A stretch of DNA of 64,000 nt. It comes from Companilactobacillus tucceti DSM 20183 (GTDB taxonomy: Bacteria; Bacillota; Bacilli; Lactobacillales; Lactobacillaceae). How positions within the stretch are numbered: the first letter of the stretch is position 1; every line of letters starts with the position of its first letter. The notes under the pieces are model-generated. The model ran no database searches, was not told the origin of the DNA, and worked only from the letters and a program-made list of their open reading frames with translations. Made by a program: the position numbers and the translations under genes. Of this stretch, positions 9,019-18,595 are shown piece after piece. The stretch covers positions 1 to 64,000 of the forward strand of contig NZ_AZDG01000002.1 in NCBI RefSeq assembly GCF_001434665.1, in the 5' to 3' direction.

Positions 9019-10311
9019 ATGGCATTTAAATTTAAGCTACCAGAACTAGGCGAAGGAATGGCCGAAGGTGAAGTCGCTAGCTGGCTTGTTAAAGAAGGAG
9101 ACACAGTTAAAGAAGATGATTCTTTAGTTGAAATCCAAAATGATAAGTCTGTTGAGGAATTACCATCACCAGTCTCAGGTACTGTTAAACAAATCGTTGC
9201 TCAAGAAGGACAAACTGTAGAAATCGGTGATACATTGATCGTTATTGATGATGGATCAGCTGATACAGGTGACGACGATGAAGCTCCAGCTGCTGCATCA
9301 GATGATGACGCAAAACCAGCTGAAAAAGAAGAAGCAGCACCAGCTGCAGAACCTGCTAAGGAAGCAACAGGAGCTGCCAATGCTGACTATCTTGCAATGC
9401 CATCAGTACGTCAATTAGCTCGTGATAAGGGTGTTGATCTATCACAAGTTACACCAACTGGTGAACATGGACAAATTACAAAGGCTGATGTTGAAGGATT
9501 CAACGGTTCAGCTGCTACTGCACCTGCTAAAGAAGCAGCACCAGCAGCCGCTGCTGCACCTGCTTCAACTGCAACAGCTATCAAACCTTACAAGTCAGAT
9601 AATCCTGAACTTGAAACACGTGAAAAGATGACTATGACTAGAAAGGCAATTGCTAAGGCAATGTCAAATTCTAAGCACAGAACTCCACACGTTACAAGTT
9701 TTGATGATGTTGAAGTTTCAGCATTGATGGCTAACCGTAAGAAATATAAGGCAGTTGCCGCTGATAAGGATATTAAGTTAACATTCTTACCATATATTGT
9801 TAAGGCATTAGTTGCTGTTATGAAGGAATATCCTGAATTTAACGCTTCTATTGACGATACAACTGAAGAAATTGTTTACAAACATTATTACAATGTTGGT
9901 ATTGCTACAAATACTGATCATGGTTTGTATGTACCAAATATTAAAGATGCTGATTCCAAGGGAATGTTCGAAATTGCCAAGGAAATTTCAGAAAATACAC
10001 AAGCTGCATATGATAACAAGTTGAATGCTAAGTCAATGTCTGGTGGTTCAATCACTATCAGTAACGTTGGTTCAATCGGTGGTGGCTGGTTTACACCAGT
10101 TATCAACCAACCTGAAAGTGCTATTTTGGGTGTTGGTAAGATTGCTAATGAACCTTACGTTGATGAAGACGGAAACATCCAAGTTGGTAAGATGTTGAAG
10201 CTTTCATTGAGTTATGATCACAGACTAATCGATGGTGCCTTGGCACAAAATGCCTTGAATCTATTGAAGAAATTATTGCATGAACCAGATATGCTACTAA
10301 TGGAGGGCTAG
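9019..10311 (+). CDS. pdhC: Dihydrolipoamide acetyltransferase (PDH E2)
   Basis: The E2 core of pyruvate dehydrogenase, 430 residues. Order: one lipoyl domain (about 1-78, lipoylated Lys43 in NDKSV), an Ala/Pro/Glu-rich linker, a peripheral subunit-binding domain (MPSVRQLARDKGVDL, about 125-160), a second Ala-rich linker, and the catalytic domain with SYDHRLIDGA near the C-terminus carrying the His/Asp-Gly motif. The ATG at 9019 is chosen because AAGGGGAGG at 9001-9009 is 9 nt upstream; an in-frame TTG at 8998 would place the RBS inside the gene. A single lipoyl domain is usual for Gram-positive E2. Confidence 0.95.
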   Translation: MAFKFKLPELGEGMAEGEVASWLVKEGDTVKEDDSLVEIQNDKSVEELPSPVSGTVKQIVAQEGQTVEIGDTLIVIDDGSADTGDDDEAPAAASDDDAKPAEKEEAAPAAEPAKEATGAANADYLAMPSVRQLARDKGVDLSQVTPTGEHGQITKADVEGFNGSAATAPAKEAAPAAAAAPASTATAIKPYKSDNPELETREKMTMTRKAIAKAMSNSKHRTPHVTSFDDVEVSALMANRKKYKAVAADKDIKLTFLPYIVKALVAVMKEYPEFNASIDDTTEEIVYKHYYNVGIATNTDHGLYVPNIKDADSKGMFEIAKEISENTQAAYDNKLNAKSMSGGSITISNVGSIGGGWFTPVINQPESAILGVGKIANEPYVDEDGNIQVGKMLKLSLSYDHRLIDGALAQNALNLLKKLLHEPDMLLMEG

Positions 10312-10318
10312 TTTAAAA

Positions 10319-11746
10319 ATGGCAGATAATGTTGTAGAAAAAGATACTGTTATCATTGGTTCAGGACCCGGCGGATATGTTGCCGCTATTCGTGCCGCTG
10401 AATTAGGACAATCAGTAACCGTTATTGAAAAATCAGATACCGTTGGTGGTGTTTGTTTAAATGTTGGATGTGTGCCTTCAAAGGCTTTGATTACTGCTGG
10501 ACACAGATTACAACAAGCTAAACACTCCGAGACATATGGTATTACAACAAAGGAAGCCACAGTTGACTTCACAAAGACACAAGCATGGAAAGACGAAAAA
10601 GTTGTTAAACGTATGACAAATGGTGTCAACATGCTTTTGAAGAAACACAAGGTTGAATTAATTCAAGGTGAAGCATACTTGGATAATGATACACAACTAC
10701 GTATAATGCCTGCTGGCCCTCGTCAATTTATGGACAACGGTGGTGGACAAACAATCAAGTTCAAGAATTTAATTCTTGCTACTGGTAGTCGTCCCGTTGA
10801 AATCAAAGGCTTCAAGTTTGAAGACAGAATTATTGATTCAACTGGCGGTTTGAACCTTAAACAAGTTCCTAAGGAACTTGTAATCATCGGTGGTGGATAT
10901 GTTGGTACTGAACTAGCTGGTGCTTATGCTGATTTAGGTGCACATGTTACTATCCTTGAAGGTACACCACAAATCATTCCTAACTTTGAAAAAGATATGG
11001 TTTCAGTTGTTAAGAAGAACCTTGAAAAGAAGGGCGTTACAATTATTAATAACGCTATGGCTAAGAAGGGTGAAAATTCTAAAGACAACGTTACTGTTAC
11101 TTATGAAGTTGATGGTAAAGAAGAAAAAGTTGTTGCAGATTACTGCATGGTAACTGTAGGACGTCGTCCAAATACAGACAACTTTGGTCTTGAAATGACA
11201 TCTGTTAAGACTACTGATCGTGGACTTATCGAAGTTGATGAACAAGGCCGTACAAACGTACCAAACATTTATGCTATTGGTGATATTGTTCCTGGACCAG
11301 CTTTGGCTCACAAGGCATTCTTTGAAGCTAAAACTGCCGCTGGTGCAATCTCAGGTAAGAAGACTGCTAATGACTTTATCGGTGTTCCTGCTGTCTGCTT
11401 TACAGACCCTGAATTAGCGAGTGTTGGTATGACACAAGCTGAAGCAAAAGATAAAGGTATTGAAGTATCATCAGCTAAGTTCCCATTTGCTGGTAATGCA
11501 CGTGCCGTATCACTTGATGCTCCAGAAGGATTTGTAAGATTGATTGCTAAGAAAGATACAGGTACACTTATCGGTGCACAAATTGTTGGACCAGGTGCCA
11601 GTGATTTGATCTCTGAATTAAGTGTTGCTGTTAACTGTCAATTGAATGCCGAGGATATTGCCTTGACAATTCATCCACATCCAACCTTGGGTGAACCAAT
11701 TCAAGAAGCAGCTGATATTCTTATCGGTTATCCTACACATATTTAA
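10319..11746 (+). CDS. pdhD: Dihydrolipoamide dehydrogenase (PDH E3)
   Basis: A 475-residue FAD-dependent disulfide oxidoreductase that reoxidises dihydrolipoyl-E2 and forms NADH. FAD-binding GSGPGGY is at residues 14-20, the redox-active disulfide is Cys46/Cys51 in GGVCLNVGCVPSK, the NAD-binding GGGYVG is in the middle, and the C-terminal HPHPTLGE supplies the catalytic His-Glu. The GGAGG overlapping the pdhC stop is its ribosome site, so the gene is coupled to pdhC. It is last in the operon and is followed by two successive terminators. Confidence 0.96.
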   Translation: MADNVVEKDTVIIGSGPGGYVAAIRAAELGQSVTVIEKSDTVGGVCLNVGCVPSKALITAGHRLQQAKHSETYGITTKEATVDFTKTQAWKDEKVVKRMTNGVNMLLKKHKVELIQGEAYLDNDTQLRIMPAGPRQFMDNGGGQTIKFKNLILATGSRPVEIKGFKFEDRIIDSTGGLNLKQVPKELVIIGGGYVGTELAGAYADLGAHVTILEGTPQIIPNFEKDMVSVVKKNLEKKGVTIINNAMAKKGENSKDNVTVTYEVDGKEEKVVADYCMVTVGRRPNTDNFGLEMTSVKTTDRGLIEVDEQGRTNVPNIYAIGDIVPGPALAHKAFFEAKTAAGAISGKKTANDFIGVPAVCFTDPELASVGMTQAEAKDKGIEVSSAKFPFAGNARAVSLDAPEGFVRLIAKKDTGTLIGAQIVGPGASDLISELSVAVNCQLNAEDIALTIHPHPTLGEPIQEAADILIGYPTHI

Positions 11747-11758
11747 TACAAATAAATA

Positions 11759-11797
11759 AAGATCAGAGATTCCTGAGAGGGATTTCTGATCTTTTTT
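11759..11797 (+). terminator. Terminator of the pdh operon
   Basis: Arms AAGATCAGAGAT and ATTTCTGATCTT around a short CC/GG-closed loop, followed by a T run at 11791-11796. Confidence 0.85.
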
Positions 11798-11828
11798 GGG
11801 TTGGACATCTTTTTAAATTATTGGATAG

Positions 11829-11853
11829 GTGATGCAAGTGCATCACTTTTTTT
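11829..11853 (+). terminator. Second terminator between pdhD and yktA
   Basis: A 7-bp stem GTGATGC (11829-11835) / GCATCAC (11840-11846) with an AAGT loop, followed by seven T. It may end residual pdh transcription or act in the yktA leader. Confidence 0.7.
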
Positions 11854-11889
11854 GTATAGTATAGTAAATGGTTGAAAAGGGGAATACTG

Positions 11890-12183
11890 ATGCGTGAAAA
11901 CTATAGTTATCCATTAGATGAAGATTGGAATAATAATGAAATAATTACGGTGATGGCACTATATAATGCTGTTGAGGCAGCATACGAGCATGGTATTAAA
12001 CGAGAAACTTTTTTGGACAAATATCGATCATTTCAACAGGTGGTACCAATGAAGATGGAACAAAAGCGTCTGGATCATGAATTTGAGACCGAATCAGGTT
12101 ATTCCATCTATAAAGTATTTAAGCAAAGTAAGACAACACCTGAAAATGAGAAAGTAAGGGTTAGATATGAAGATAGACATTAA
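11890..12183 (+). CDS. UPF0223 family protein (YktA-like)
   Basis: A 97-residue protein of the UPF0223 family, function unknown. It has the characteristic MRENYSYPLDEDWNNNEIITVMALYNAVEAAYE beginning pattern (residues 1-33 region) and is predicted mainly helical. The ATG at 11890 lies 7 nt after AAGGGG; a TTG at 11872 in frame is upstream of that site and is not used. Its end overlaps the start of the next gene, an inositol-monophosphatase-family enzyme, by 17 nt. In Bacillus yktA and yktC are neighbours in the same way, so the pairing is conserved. Confidence 0.85.
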   Translation: MRENYSYPLDEDWNNNEIITVMALYNAVEAAYEHGIKRETFLDKYRSFQQVVPMKMEQKRLDHEFETESGYSIYKVFKQSKTTPENEKVRVRYEDRH

Positions 12184-12943
12184 AGAAATGGATGAATTTT
12201 TAGTTGACCTTCTGAGTGAAATTGGAGATAAGCTATTAATTGATTCGTCTAAAGATAAATCAGTTGACACAAAGAGCAGTCGAATTGATCTGGTTACTAA
12301 CTTTGATAAATCGACTGAAAAACTAGTAGTAGAAAAAATCAAAGAAAAATATTCCGAAGCTGCTATTGTAAGTGAAGAAGGATATGGCGATGTAGTTAAT
12401 AATATGTCAGGATTAGTTTTCTTTGTTGATCCAATTGATGGTACAATGAACTTTGTGAAACGACGCGATGATTTTGCCTCAATGATAGGAGTTTATCTTG
12501 ATGGCAAACCGTTTCTAGGCGCAATAATTGATGTTGTTAAAAAAGAGATCTATCATGGTGGACCTGATTATGGAGTATTTAAAAATGATGAAAAAGTAAT
12601 CAGTCCTAAAAACCAATCATTACCAGAAGGATTAGTTGATATAAGTTGGCCTATGGTCATGGCTGATCGTTTTAATTCTCAAGCCGTTGTTAAGAAGAGT
12701 AGCGGACTTAGAATATATGGTAGTGCGGGAATTATCTTTGAACATTTGATTTTTGGTAGAGAAGTTTTATATATGTCTTATTTAGCTCCTTGGGATTTAG
12801 CTGCAGGACGAGTACTCTGTGAAAGTCTAGGTTTGAGGGTCGCAACTATTGACGATAGCCCAATAAATATGCTAAAATCACAAGTCGTAATAGTTGGTAC
12901 TCAGAAAGTTATTTCTGAAGTATTAAAGACAGTTAAAAAATAA
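12167..12943 (+). CDS. Inositol monophosphatase family protein (YktC/SuhB-like)
   Basis: A 258-residue Mg-dependent phosphatase of the IMPase/FIG superfamily. The metal-binding motifs are present: EE at 70-71 in SEEGYG, DPIDGT at 88-93 followed by MN, and the distal APWDLAAG with its Asp. Known activities of the family include inositol-1-phosphate, NADP and fructose-1,6-bisphosphate phosphatases; the substrate here is not fixed by sequence. The ATG at 12167 overlaps the upstream UPF0223 gene by 17 nt and is preceded by AAGGG, so the two are translationally coupled. A strong terminator follows. Confidence 0.88.
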   Translation: MKIDIKEMDEFLVDLLSEIGDKLLIDSSKDKSVDTKSSRIDLVTNFDKSTEKLVVEKIKEKYSEAAIVSEEGYGDVVNNMSGLVFFVDPIDGTMNFVKRRDDFASMIGVYLDGKPFLGAIIDVVKKEIYHGGPDYGVFKNDEKVISPKNQSLPEGLVDISWPMVMADRFNSQAVVKKSSGLRIYGSAGIIFEHLIFGREVLYMSYLAPWDLAAGRVLCESLGLRVATIDDSPINMLKSQVVIVGTQKVISEVLKTVKK

Positions 12944-12949
12944 TAACTG

Positions 12950-12978
12950 AAACTGTGAATTACAATCACAGTTTTTTT
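12950..12978 (+). terminator. Terminator after the IMPase-family gene
   Basis: AAACTGTGA / TCACAGTTT stem with a 7-nt loop, followed by a run of seven T. Confidence 0.85.
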
Positions 12979-13027
12979 ATTGCAAGTAATCCAGTCGCAT
13001 TACTATTTGATGGAAGGAAGAAGTACT

Positions 13028-14875
13028 TTGACTAAATTAAGAGAAGATATTAGAAATATTGCCATTATCGCCCACGTTGACCACGGTAAGACAACCTTAG
13101 TTAATGAAATGCTAAAACAATCAGACACATTAGGGGAACATTACCAAATTCAAGATCGTGCTATGGATACTAACGCTATCGAAAAGGAACGTGGTATCAC
13201 AATTCTTTCAAAGAATACAGCCGTTGATTATAAAGGAAAGAAAATCAATATCTTGGATACACCAGGACACGCCGACTTCGGTGGTGAAGTTGAACGTATC
13301 ATGAAGATGGTTGATGGTGTTTTGCTTGTTGTTGATGCATACGAAGGAACTATGCCTCAAACACGTTTTGTTCTAAAGAAAGCTTTGGAACAACATCTTA
13401 CACCAATCGTTGTTATCAACAAGATTGATAGACCAGGTGCTCGTCCTGAAGAAGTTGTTGACGAAGTTCTTGAATTGTTTATCGAATTAGGTGCTGATGA
13501 CTCACAACTTGATTTCCCTGTTATTTACGCTTCAGCTATTAACGGAACATCAAGTTATGATTCAGATCCAGCTGCACAAGAACACACTATGGACCCATTG
13601 TTTGATACAATCTTGAAGACAATTCCTGCTCCTGTTGATAATTCAGATGAACCATTACAATTCCAAGTTGCATTGCTTGATTATAACGACTATGTTGGAC
13701 GTATTGGTATTGGTCGTGTATTCCGTGGAAAGATCAAAATCGGTGATAACGTTACAGTTATGAAGCTGGATGGATCAACAAAGAACTTCCGTGTTACAAA
13801 GATCTTTGGTTTCTTAGGACTAGATCGTGTTGAAGTTCAAGAAGCTAAAGCTGGTGACTTAATTGCCGTTTCTGGTATGGAAGATATCTATGTTGGTGAA
13901 ACTGTATGTCCAGTTGATCATGAAGAAGCACTTCCATTATTACGTATTGACGAACCAACACTACAAATGATGTTCTTACAAAACAACTCACCATTCGCTG
14001 GTCGTGAAGGTACAGAAGTTACTGCTAGAAAGATTGAAGAACGTTTGAGAAAACAATTGCATACTGATGTTTCACTTAAGGTTGAGAATACTGACCAAGC
14101 TGGTGCTTGGATGGTTTCAGGACGTGGTGAACTTCACTTGTCTATCCTTGTTGAAGAAATGAGACGTGAAGGATTTGAATTACAACTATCTCGTCCAGAA
14201 GTAATCTACAAGAATGTTGATGGTGTAAATAGTGAACCATTTGAAGAGGTAACTATCGATACACCTGATGAATATGTTGGATCAGTTATTGACTCAATGT
14301 CACAAAGAAAAGGTGACATGAAGAACATGGAAAGTACTGGAAATGGTCAAACACGTTTGATCTTCTCAGCACCTTCACGTGGTTTGATCGGTTACTCAAC
14401 AGAGTTCCTATCAATGACTGGTGGTTATGGTATCATGAACCACACATTTGAAGAATACAAACCTGTTGTTAAGAATTGGGAACCTGGTAGAAGAACTGGT
14501 GCTTTGGTTTCAATTAACCAAGGTCCATCAACTACATATAGTTTGCAATCAGTTGAAGATCGTGGACAATTATTTATCGGTGCCGGTGTTGATGTTTATG
14601 AAGGTATGATCGTTGGTGAAAGTAACCGTGATCAAGATATTGCCGTTACAGTTACAAAGGGTAAGAACCTAACAAATACTCGTGCTGCTGGTAAAGACCA
14701 TGCTGCTGCTATCAAGACTCCTAAAGAAATGTCACTAGAACAATCAATTGAGTTCTTAAATGAAGATGAGCTTTGTGAAGTAACACCTGAAAGCGTTAGA
14801 TTACGTAAGAAGATTCTTAATACTAACGAACGTAAGAAGTATGACAAGCAAAGAAAAATGTCTAAGAAGGCTTAA
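13028..14875 (+). CDS. typA: Translational GTPase TypA/BipA
   Basis: A 615-residue ribosome-associated GTPase of the elongation-factor family, implicated in 50S assembly and stress or low-temperature growth. The P-loop AHVDHGKTT is at residues 15-23, followed by RGITI (switch I), [11 protein letters not shown] and NKID. Length is as in Bacillus. The start is TTG at 13028 ([10 protein letters not shown]), directly matching the family N-terminus, with GGAAGGAAG a few nt upstream. The in-frame ATG at 13010 would put that ribosome site inside the gene. It is monocistronic, bounded by terminators on both sides. Confidence 0.95.
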   Translation: MTKLREDIRNIAIIAHVDHGKTTLVNEMLKQSDTLGEHYQIQDRAMDTNAIEKERGITILSKNTAVDYKGKKINILDTPGHADFGGEVERIMKMVDGVLLVVDAYEGTMPQTRFVLKKALEQHLTPIVVINKIDRPGARPEEVVDEVLELFIELGADDSQLDFPVIYASAINGTSSYDSDPAAQEHTMDPLFDTILKTIPAPVDNSDEPLQFQVALLDYNDYVGRIGIGRVFRGKIKIGDNVTVMKLDGSTKNFRVTKIFGFLGLDRVEVQEAKAGDLIAVSGMEDIYVGETVCPVDHEEALPLLRIDEPTLQMMFLQNNSPFAGREGTEVTARKIEERLRKQLHTDVSLKVENTDQAGAWMVSGRGELHLSILVEEMRREGFELQLSRPEVIYKNVDGVNSEPFEEVTIDTPDEYVGSVIDSMSQRKGDMKNMESTGNGQTRLIFSAPSRGLIGYSTEFLSMTGGYGIMNHTFEEYKPVVKNWEPGRRTGALVSINQGPSTTYSLQSVEDRGQLFIGAGVDVYEGMIVGESNRDQDIAVTVTKGKNLTNTRAAGKDHAAAIKTPKEMSLEQSIEFLNEDELCEVTPESVRLRKKILNTNERKKYDKQRKMSKKA

Positions 14876-14887
14876 TATAGCTTAATA

Positions 14888-14922
14888 AGGTATAACGTCA
14901 TTTGATGTTATACCTTTTTTTA
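14888..14922 (+). terminator. Terminator of typA
   Basis: AGGTATAAC / GTTATACCT stem enclosing a short loop, followed by seven T. Confidence 0.85.
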
Positions 14923-14981
14923 TACCCTAAAATCATTTATTCTATCAGTATTTTGCAATTCTATACGCCATATTTGATTGG

Positions 14982-14990
14982 TGGTATAAT
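14982..14990 (+). promoter_or_regulatory. Extended -10 promoter of ftsW
   Basis: TGGTATAAT, an extended -10 element with perfect TATAAT at 14985-14990, about 30 nt before the ftsW start; there is no good -35. Confidence 0.55.
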
Positions 14991-15018
14991 CTTATTATTA
15001 GATTTTAGGAGTATTAAT

Positions 15019-16197
15019 GTGAAAAAATTAAAGTTAATTGACTTGTGGATTTTAATTCCATACATCATACTTCTGGGTATTGGTGTTGTAATGGTGTATT
15101 CCGCCAGTTTTTATAATTCCATGTCACATGGTGGAAGTACCAATACATATCTGATAAAACAAGGCCTGTATTCAATTATGGGATTGATAGTGTTTTTTAT
15201 AACTTTTATGCTGAAAGTTAGATTGTTTAAGAGTGCTAGAATTAGAGCAATATTGTTGTTCATCACATTAGGATCGTTAATATTGCTGTTAGCCAGAGCT
15301 ATATTAAATCCAAGTAGTAGGATCAATGGAGCTTCAGCTTGGTTTAATTTAGGATTTATTAGCTTTCAGCCACTTGAGTTAGCTAAGATAACTTTGATTT
15401 TATATTTAGCATATATTTTGACTAGTAGAAAAAGTAGTCTTTTGGAAAATGACAAATTGTTTGATTCTTTAAAAGTTATAAGAGAACCCGTAATAACGAT
15501 TTTGGCAATTATAATTTTTGTTGCCTGTCAACCTGATATTGGTGGTGCAGCAATTTTAGGGTTAATTACAATTGTTTTGATTTCATCATCTTCTATTCCC
15601 TTTAGTCATATAGTTAAACTAGATGGTAGTCTAATGGCCGCTTTTGTTGCTGGAATACTTTGGATAGCAAAATTTCAGCCCAGCTTTATTGTAAAAAACT
15701 ACCAGTATCAACGTATTCTAGCTATGTTCCATCCGTTTAAGTTAGAGAGAACTTCAGGAAACCAGTTAGTAAATTCATTTTATGCGATTAGTAATGGTGG
15801 GATATTTGGTGTTGGATTAGGAAATAGTATTCAAAAAAGAGGATACCTTCCAGAGCCCCATACTGATTTTATTTTGGCTATTATTAGTGAAGAATTAGGG
15901 CTAGTTGGCGTATTTATTGTGTTAGGACTATTAAGTCTGGTTATTTTTAGGTTACTTTATTTAGGCATTAAGTCTGCCAATACATATAATGTATTAGTAT
16001 ATTACGGTGTTGCAATTATGTTATTTGCACAGACGGCCTTTAATGTTGGCGGACTATTAGGACTATTGCCACTAACAGGTGTTACATTACCATTTATAAG
16101 TTATGGTGGTTCAAGTTTATTGATTCTTTCATTCTCGTTAGGAATTGTTTTAAACCTTGAAGCAACAGACAAATTTATTACAGAAAAACACAGGTGA
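15019..16197 (+). CDS. ftsW: FtsW/RodA/SpoVE family peptidoglycan polymerase, probably FtsW
   Basis: A 392-residue SEDS protein with about ten membrane segments that polymerises peptidoglycan glycan strands with a partner class B PBP. The signature LPEPHTDFI lies near residues 277-285 with the important Asp, followed by ISEELG and, near the C-terminus, LPFISYGGSSL. The GTG at 15019 is chosen because AGGAG is 7 nt upstream; an ATG at 14902 lies within the typA terminator. The position upstream of ylbG-rsmD-coaD-ylbL, as in Bacillus, favours FtsW over RodA. Confidence 0.88.
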   Translation: MKKLKLIDLWILIPYIILLGIGVVMVYSASFYNSMSHGGSTNTYLIKQGLYSIMGLIVFFITFMLKVRLFKSARIRAILLFITLGSLILLLARAILNPSSRINGASAWFNLGFISFQPLELAKITLILYLAYILTSRKSSLLENDKLFDSLKVIREPVITILAIIIFVACQPDIGGAAILGLITIVLISSSSIPFSHIVKLDGSLMAAFVAGILWIAKFQPSFIVKNYQYQRILAMFHPFKLERTSGNQLVNSFYAISNGGIFGVGLGNSIQKRGYLPEPHTDFILAIISEELGLVGVFIVLGLLSLVIFRLLYLGIKSANTYNVLVYYGVAIMLFAQTAFNVGGLLGLLPLTGVTLPFISYGGSSLLILSFSLGIVLNLEATDKFITEKHR

Positions 16198-16201
16198 TTT
16201 T

Positions 16202-16468
16202 ATGTACAAAAAAGTGGAACGTCAGGCTATGTACGTCTGGGTCTACTCAATGAAATGGAAAAAGAAGTTACAACGTTATGGGACGATTTATTATTCTTCA
16301 CCAAAAATGAAGTATGTAATGTTGTATGTTAATTCAAATCGAGCCTCTGAGGTTAGAAAAGAATTAATCAATAAAAAGTATGTTAAGCGAGTTACTATGG
16401 CTCATCGCAAAGAACTTGATGATCATTATGTATTAAAAGAAAAGAAAACCGATGAGTTAGGAGATTAG
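16202..16468 (+). CDS. YlbG family protein (UPF0298, DUF2129)
   Basis: An 88-residue protein of the YlbG family, function not established. It starts MYKKVERQAMYVWVYSMKW and has the typical YYSSPKMKYVMLYVN block. The ATG at 16202 follows AGGTGA that overlaps the ftsW stop, so it is coupled to ftsW; earlier in-frame codons lie inside ftsW. The next gene, rsmD, starts 2 nt after its stop. The same ylbG-rsmD-coaD order occurs in Bacillus. Confidence 0.85.
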   Translation: MYKKVERQAMYVWVYSMKWKKKLQRYGTIYYSSPKMKYVMLYVNSNRASEVRKELINKKYVKRVTMAHRKELDDHYVLKEKKTDELGD

Positions 16469-16470
16469 CT

Positions 16471-17019
16471 ATGAAAGTTGTATCAGGCTCTTTTGGAGGA
16501 TTAAATTTAAAACCCGTTCCTGGAAATAACACCAGACCTACATCTGCCAAAGTAAAAGAGGCCATTTTTAGTATGTTGACACCTTATCTCAATAATGGCA
16601 CAGCATTAGACTTATTTGCTGGAACCGGTAGTTTAGGAATTGAAGCGGTTTCTAGAGGGTTTGAAAAAGCATATCTAGTTGATAAGGCATATAAGGCAAT
16701 TAATATTATTAAAGAAAATGTAGAAAAGACACGTCATGAAGACCAGTTTTCGATTATAAAAAAGTCGGCAACAGAGGCTTTAAAACAGTTTTCAGATGAA
16801 GGTGTTAAGTTCGATTTAGTATTTTTGGATCCACCATACAGGATGAAGATAACTGAACAAATAATTCTAGATATGATTGAAACCAATTTATTAAATGATG
16901 GAGCAATTATTGTTGACGAAACGGATTATAATGTTAAGTTGTCTTCTGATAAAATTACTCTTATTAAAGAAAAAGATTATAAAGATACAAGAGTTGCAAT
17001 GTATCAATTTGGGGGATAG
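16471..17019 (+). CDS. rsmD: 16S rRNA (guanine966-N2)-methyltransferase
   Basis: A 182-residue SAM-dependent methyltransferase that modifies G966 of 16S rRNA. The SAM site LDLFAGTGSLGIEA is at about residues 47-60 and the catalytic DPPY at 120-123. Start ATG with GGAG a few nt upstream in the ylbG tail. It is followed by coaD with a 2-nt gap; this pairing is widespread in bacteria and supports the call. Confidence 0.94.
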   Translation: MKVVSGSFGGLNLKPVPGNNTRPTSAKVKEAIFSMLTPYLNNGTALDLFAGTGSLGIEAVSRGFEKAYLVDKAYKAINIIKENVEKTRHEDQFSIIKKSATEALKQFSDEGVKFDLVFLDPPYRMKITEQIILDMIETNLLNDGAIIVDETDYNVKLSSDKITLIKEKDYKDTRVAMYQFGG

Positions 17020-17021
17020 TT

Positions 17022-17513
17022 ATGCCAAATAGAATTGGAATGTATGCAGGCAGTTTTGATCCTGTAACTAATGGTCATTTAACAATTATTCGTCGTGCAT
17101 CCAAGTTGTTTGATGAATTGATTGTCGCTACTATGACTAATAATTCTAAAAATTATATGTTTAATTATGAAGAAAAAAAAGCTTTTATCGAAGCTGAAAT
17201 AGGCGATTTAAAAAATGTAAAAGTAATTGATGGTAAAGAGCAATTGACAACCAAGCTTGCTAAAGAATACGGAGCCAATGTTTTGGTACGATCAATGCGC
17301 AATTCCAGTGATTTTAGTTACGAAGCTGGCGTTTTTTCAATGAATCGATCCCTAAATCCAGAGATTGAAACAGTATTTTTATTAGCGGATTCTAAATATG
17401 CTAATATATCATCATCAATGATCAAAGAGGTTGCTAAGTTCGGTGGGGATGTTTCTAAATTTGTCCCTGATGATGTTGCTAAGTCTTTGGTTAAGAAATT
17501 GCGGAAGGAATAG
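17022..17513 (+). CDS. coaD: Phosphopantetheine adenylyltransferase
   Basis: A 163-residue nucleotidyltransferase making dephospho-CoA from 4'-phosphopantetheine and ATP, the fourth step of CoA synthesis. GSFDPVTNGH (residues 10-19) is the HxGH-type nucleotide motif, and ISSSMIKEVA near the C-terminus is the second conserved site. Length is standard. Start ATG with a GGGG-type ribosome site in the rsmD stop region. It precedes ylbL by 5 nt. Confidence 0.95.
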   Translation: MPNRIGMYAGSFDPVTNGHLTIIRRASKLFDELIVATMTNNSKNYMFNYEEKKAFIEAEIGDLKNVKVIDGKEQLTTKLAKEYGANVLVRSMRNSSDFSYEAGVFSMNRSLNPEIETVFLLADSKYANISSSMIKEVAKFGGDVSKFVPDDVAKSLVKKLRKE

Positions 17514-17518
17514 ATCTG

Positions 17519-18562
17519 TTGAAATTTAATAAAACTAGAAATAAGATTTTTGGTGGGATTTTTCTTTTTATCATTGTTTTAGCGTTCTTTACTTTTCCAA
17601 CCAAATACTATTTGGAAGTTCCTGGTAGTGCGGAATCGACCTCACAATACGTTAAGGTAGATGGAAAGCATGATAAAAAGAAAGGTGACTTTTTATTAAC
17701 CACTGTTGGAATCATGCAAGGTACACCATTTACTTTATTACGCTCAGTTGGAAATGATTTTGAAACTATTTACTCCAGAGAAGATCTGATGGGTAAAGAA
17801 ACTGATCAACAATACATGCAAGTTCAGCAGTACTATATGAGATCAGCAACTAATAATGCCGTACAAGCGGCTTATTCTGCAGCAGATAAACCATTTACCA
17901 AAAGGTATATGGGTGTTTATGTTATGGATATTTTAGGAAATTCAGATTTTAAGAATAAACTAAAAGTTGGAGATACAATTAGTTCTATCAATGGCTATAA
18001 GTTTAAGAATTCAAATCAATTTATAAAATATGTTCGTAAGCAAAGTAGAAAAGCTACCGTTAAGATCAATTTTACCAGGGATGGCAAAAAGAAGTCGGCA
18101 AGTGGTAAATTAGTAAAATTAGCTAGTACTAAGCGTTATGGGTTAGGAATTACTTTAACTGATAATACTGAAGCTAAGGGAACACCACCAACAAAAATCA
18201 ATGCAGGCGATATTGGTGGACCTTCGGCAGGGTTAATGTTTACATTACAAGTTTATTCACAGATCACCAATAAGAACTTGAAAAGGGACCGTATTGTTGC
18301 CGGGACTGGTACTATTTCTCCTGATGGCACAGTTGGGCCAATAGGTGGAATTGAGAAGAAAGTATATGCTGCTTCTGCAGAAGGAGCAACTATCTTCTTT
18401 GCGCCTGATGATCCAGTTACAAAAGAAATTAAGAAGTATGATCCTAGTTATGTAAATAATTATCATTTGGCTAAGAAAGCTGCAAAAAAGATAAATACTA
18501 AGATGAAAATCGTACCAGTTAAGTCTTTGAATGAAGCCATCAAATATCTTGAGAATAATTAA
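17519..18562 (+). CDS. YlbL/SepM family PDZ-Lon serine protease
   Basis: A 347-residue membrane-anchored protease. One transmembrane segment (about 9-27) is followed by an extracytoplasmic PDZ-like region (about 125-200) and a Lon-type S16 domain with the Ser-Lys dyad Ser236 (GGPSAG) and Lys281 (GGIEKK). Relatives are B. subtilis YlbL, which degrades the division inhibitor YneA, and streptococcal SepM, which trims a competence peptide. The start is TTG after GGAAGG at the coaD end; no ATG fits. A terminator follows, then comEA. The position next to competence genes is notable but the target here is unknown. Confidence 0.88.
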   Translation: MKFNKTRNKIFGGIFLFIIVLAFFTFPTKYYLEVPGSAESTSQYVKVDGKHDKKKGDFLLTTVGIMQGTPFTLLRSVGNDFETIYSREDLMGKETDQQYMQVQQYYMRSATNNAVQAAYSAADKPFTKRYMGVYVMDILGNSDFKNKLKVGDTISSINGYKFKNSNQFIKYVRKQSRKATVKINFTRDGKKKSASGKLVKLASTKRYGLGITLTDNTEAKGTPPTKINAGDIGGPSAGLMFTLQVYSQITNKNLKRDRIVAGTGTISPDGTVGPIGGIEKKVYAASAEGATIFFAPDDPVTKEIKKYDPSYVNNYHLAKKAAKKINTKMKIVPVKSLNEAIKYLENN

Positions 18563-18595
18563 AAGCATCGAATTTTATTTCGATGCTTTTTTTTT
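18563..18595 (+). terminator. Terminator of the ftsW-ylbL gene group
   Basis: AGCATCGAA / TTCGATGCT stem with a 6-nt loop and a run of nine T. Confidence 0.88.

Noticed and set aside
10938-11417. Leu/Lys-rich frames within pdhD and similar frames inside tig, tuf and suf genes
   Set aside because: They overlap well-supported genes in other frames, have biased low-complexity composition and no ribosome sites.
14902-15018. FtsW with a 39-residue N-terminal extension from ATG 14902
   Set aside because: This stretch lies in the typA terminator and contains the ftsW promoter; GTG 15019 has a proper ribosome site.
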